The position numbers and the translations under genes are program-made. Source: Blastocystis sp. Blastoise (Eukaryota > Sar > Bigyra > Opalinata > Blastocystidae). From it: a stretch of 64,000 nucleotides of DNA. The stretch covers positions 1,389,501 through 1,453,500 of the forward strand of contig JBBPEB010000015.1 of the NCBI GenBank assembly GCA_039096225.1, in the 5' to 3' direction. Under the pieces are notes generated by a model, which was not told the DNA's origin, made no database searches, and was given only the letters and a program-made list of their open reading frames with translations. Below, one piece after another: positions 63,214-64,000 of this stretch (positions are counted from its first letter, which is position 1; each line of letters opens with the position of its first letter).

Positions 63214-63929
63214 CAAGATCGTATAACATATCTTCATTGTTACAGTTAAGTTCTACAACTCTACCTTTTTCAACACCATCATGATAACGGATAAGAGTAG
63301 GAATCGATTGAAGTTTAATAAGAGGATTTACTCTGTAAGCATGTTCAGGATGTCCCTATATAAATATAAAGGTTAATAAAATATAGATGATCTAATTTAA
63401 AATAGAAATAAAACATAAATATATATATATATATACTTTATATTCATCTCTAATACAAGTGCAAACTAAAACTTTGATATTTTCTTGATCATCAAGGAAA
63501 GAATCAATGTTATGTTCACATTTTTCTATATTATAGAATATAATTAATATAATAATGAAAAGAAACTTGTAAAAAAAAATAGTATTATAAAAAGAAAAAC
63601 TAAAAATGAATTTTTAAATATTCATACATGCAATCAGGACACCTATATAAGACATATTATGAATATATGAATAAAATAAAAGAGTAAATTAAAAAAAGAA
63701 ATGAAGAAAAAAAAATTATGACAAAAAAAAACAAAATTATTGCAAAAAAAAACTTACCAAGATTTACCAGTAGATTCTTCAATAGCACCAGTGAATAAAC
63801 AATATAATTCACCTTCCTTTTGAGCTTCAAAAGCAGCAGCGAAATCAGCAGTATTTCTTATAACAGTAATAGGGTATCTATATATATATATAAGATACGA
63901 ATGACATGTATCATTTACTTTCTAGCCAT
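63203..63929 (-). CDS. TXNDC17: TXNDC17/TRP14-like thioredoxin-fold protein
   Basis: Cytosolic disulfide reductase of the TRP14 family (DUF953), with the active site WCPDC on a 15-nt-scale micro-exon near 63,624-63,638. Upstream are MARKYPITVIRNTADFAAAF and LYCLFTGAIEESTGKSW. Downstream are DSFLDDQENIKVLVCTCIRD, GHPEHAYRVNPLIKLQSIPT (cis-Pro SIPTL), and an end NCNNEDMLYDLADL. Length is near 125 residues, as in the family. By my reading the join from the CPDC micro-exon to the next exon (AAAAATGTGAAC) is one nucleotide out of frame; an A-run indel or an unusual splice site could explain it. The start ATG at 63927-63929 is followed by a GTAAAT donor. Confidence 0.88.
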
Positions 63930-64000
63930 GCCAATATGGAAATATTCAAATTAATTAAAAATGCAAATAAAGAGAAATGAATAACCTATCATCTACGTCT

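Overview
The window is nuclear DNA from a very AT-rich eukaryote (roughly 20% G+C by eye). Genes are split by many short introns, mostly 37-100 nt, that begin GTATAT/GTATTT and end TATAG. The standard code fits every open frame. Prohibitin, a DNAJC11-type J protein and an Icp55-like protein imply cristate mitochondria. A dynein LC8 chain, a GPI transamidase, a GH31 glucosidase with a trefoil domain and a likely U12-type AT-AC intron fit a protist-like or other early-branching eukaryote. I cannot place the species; anaerobic fungi and amitochondriate protists are disfavoured.

Left part (1-9.8 kb): a secreted trefoil/GH31 alpha-glucosidase gene on the minus strand, 2.7 kb of AT-rich intergenic DNA, a small unrecognised ORF, and a decayed hAT DNA transposon with readable terminal inverted repeats.

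Centre-left (9.8-27.5 kb): two Helitrons of one family, one nested inside the other, both reading on the minus strand. The outer element (H1, 9804-27464) is interrupted by a complete 11.1-kb inner element (H2, 13783-24856). Both start 5'-TCATTACTA, end in a GC-rich hairpin plus CTAG, and sit in A|T target dinucleotides. H2 has an apparently intact Rep/helicase gene. Its N-terminus comes from about 13 micro-exons, all joined in phase 1, that encode short Gly-Ser/Val/Asp modules. H1 has lost the helicase and carries stops in its copy of those exons. Both elements also hold tRNA-like 66-68-nt structures, ~244-bp divergent tandem repeats and long polypyrimidine tracts.

Right part (28-64 kb): densely packed ordinary genes. 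In order they are prohibitin 1 (+), DNAJC11-like (-), tRNA-Leu(CAA), a 2,508-residue modular surface protein (+), a multi-pass membrane protein (-), an NFX1/FAP1-type zinc-finger protein (-), GPI8/PIG-K (+), a VPS9-domain protein (-), an Icp55/XPNPEP3-like peptidase that has lost most of its metal ligands (-), an unrecognised protein (-), an ERD2/KDEL-receptor-like protein (-), dynein light chain LC8 (+) and a TXNDC17/TRP14-like thioredoxin (-). There is no operon structure. The clearest themes are mitochondrial membrane organisation (PHB1, DNAJC11, Icp55-like) and the secretory/GPI pathway (GPI8, VPS9, ERD2-like).
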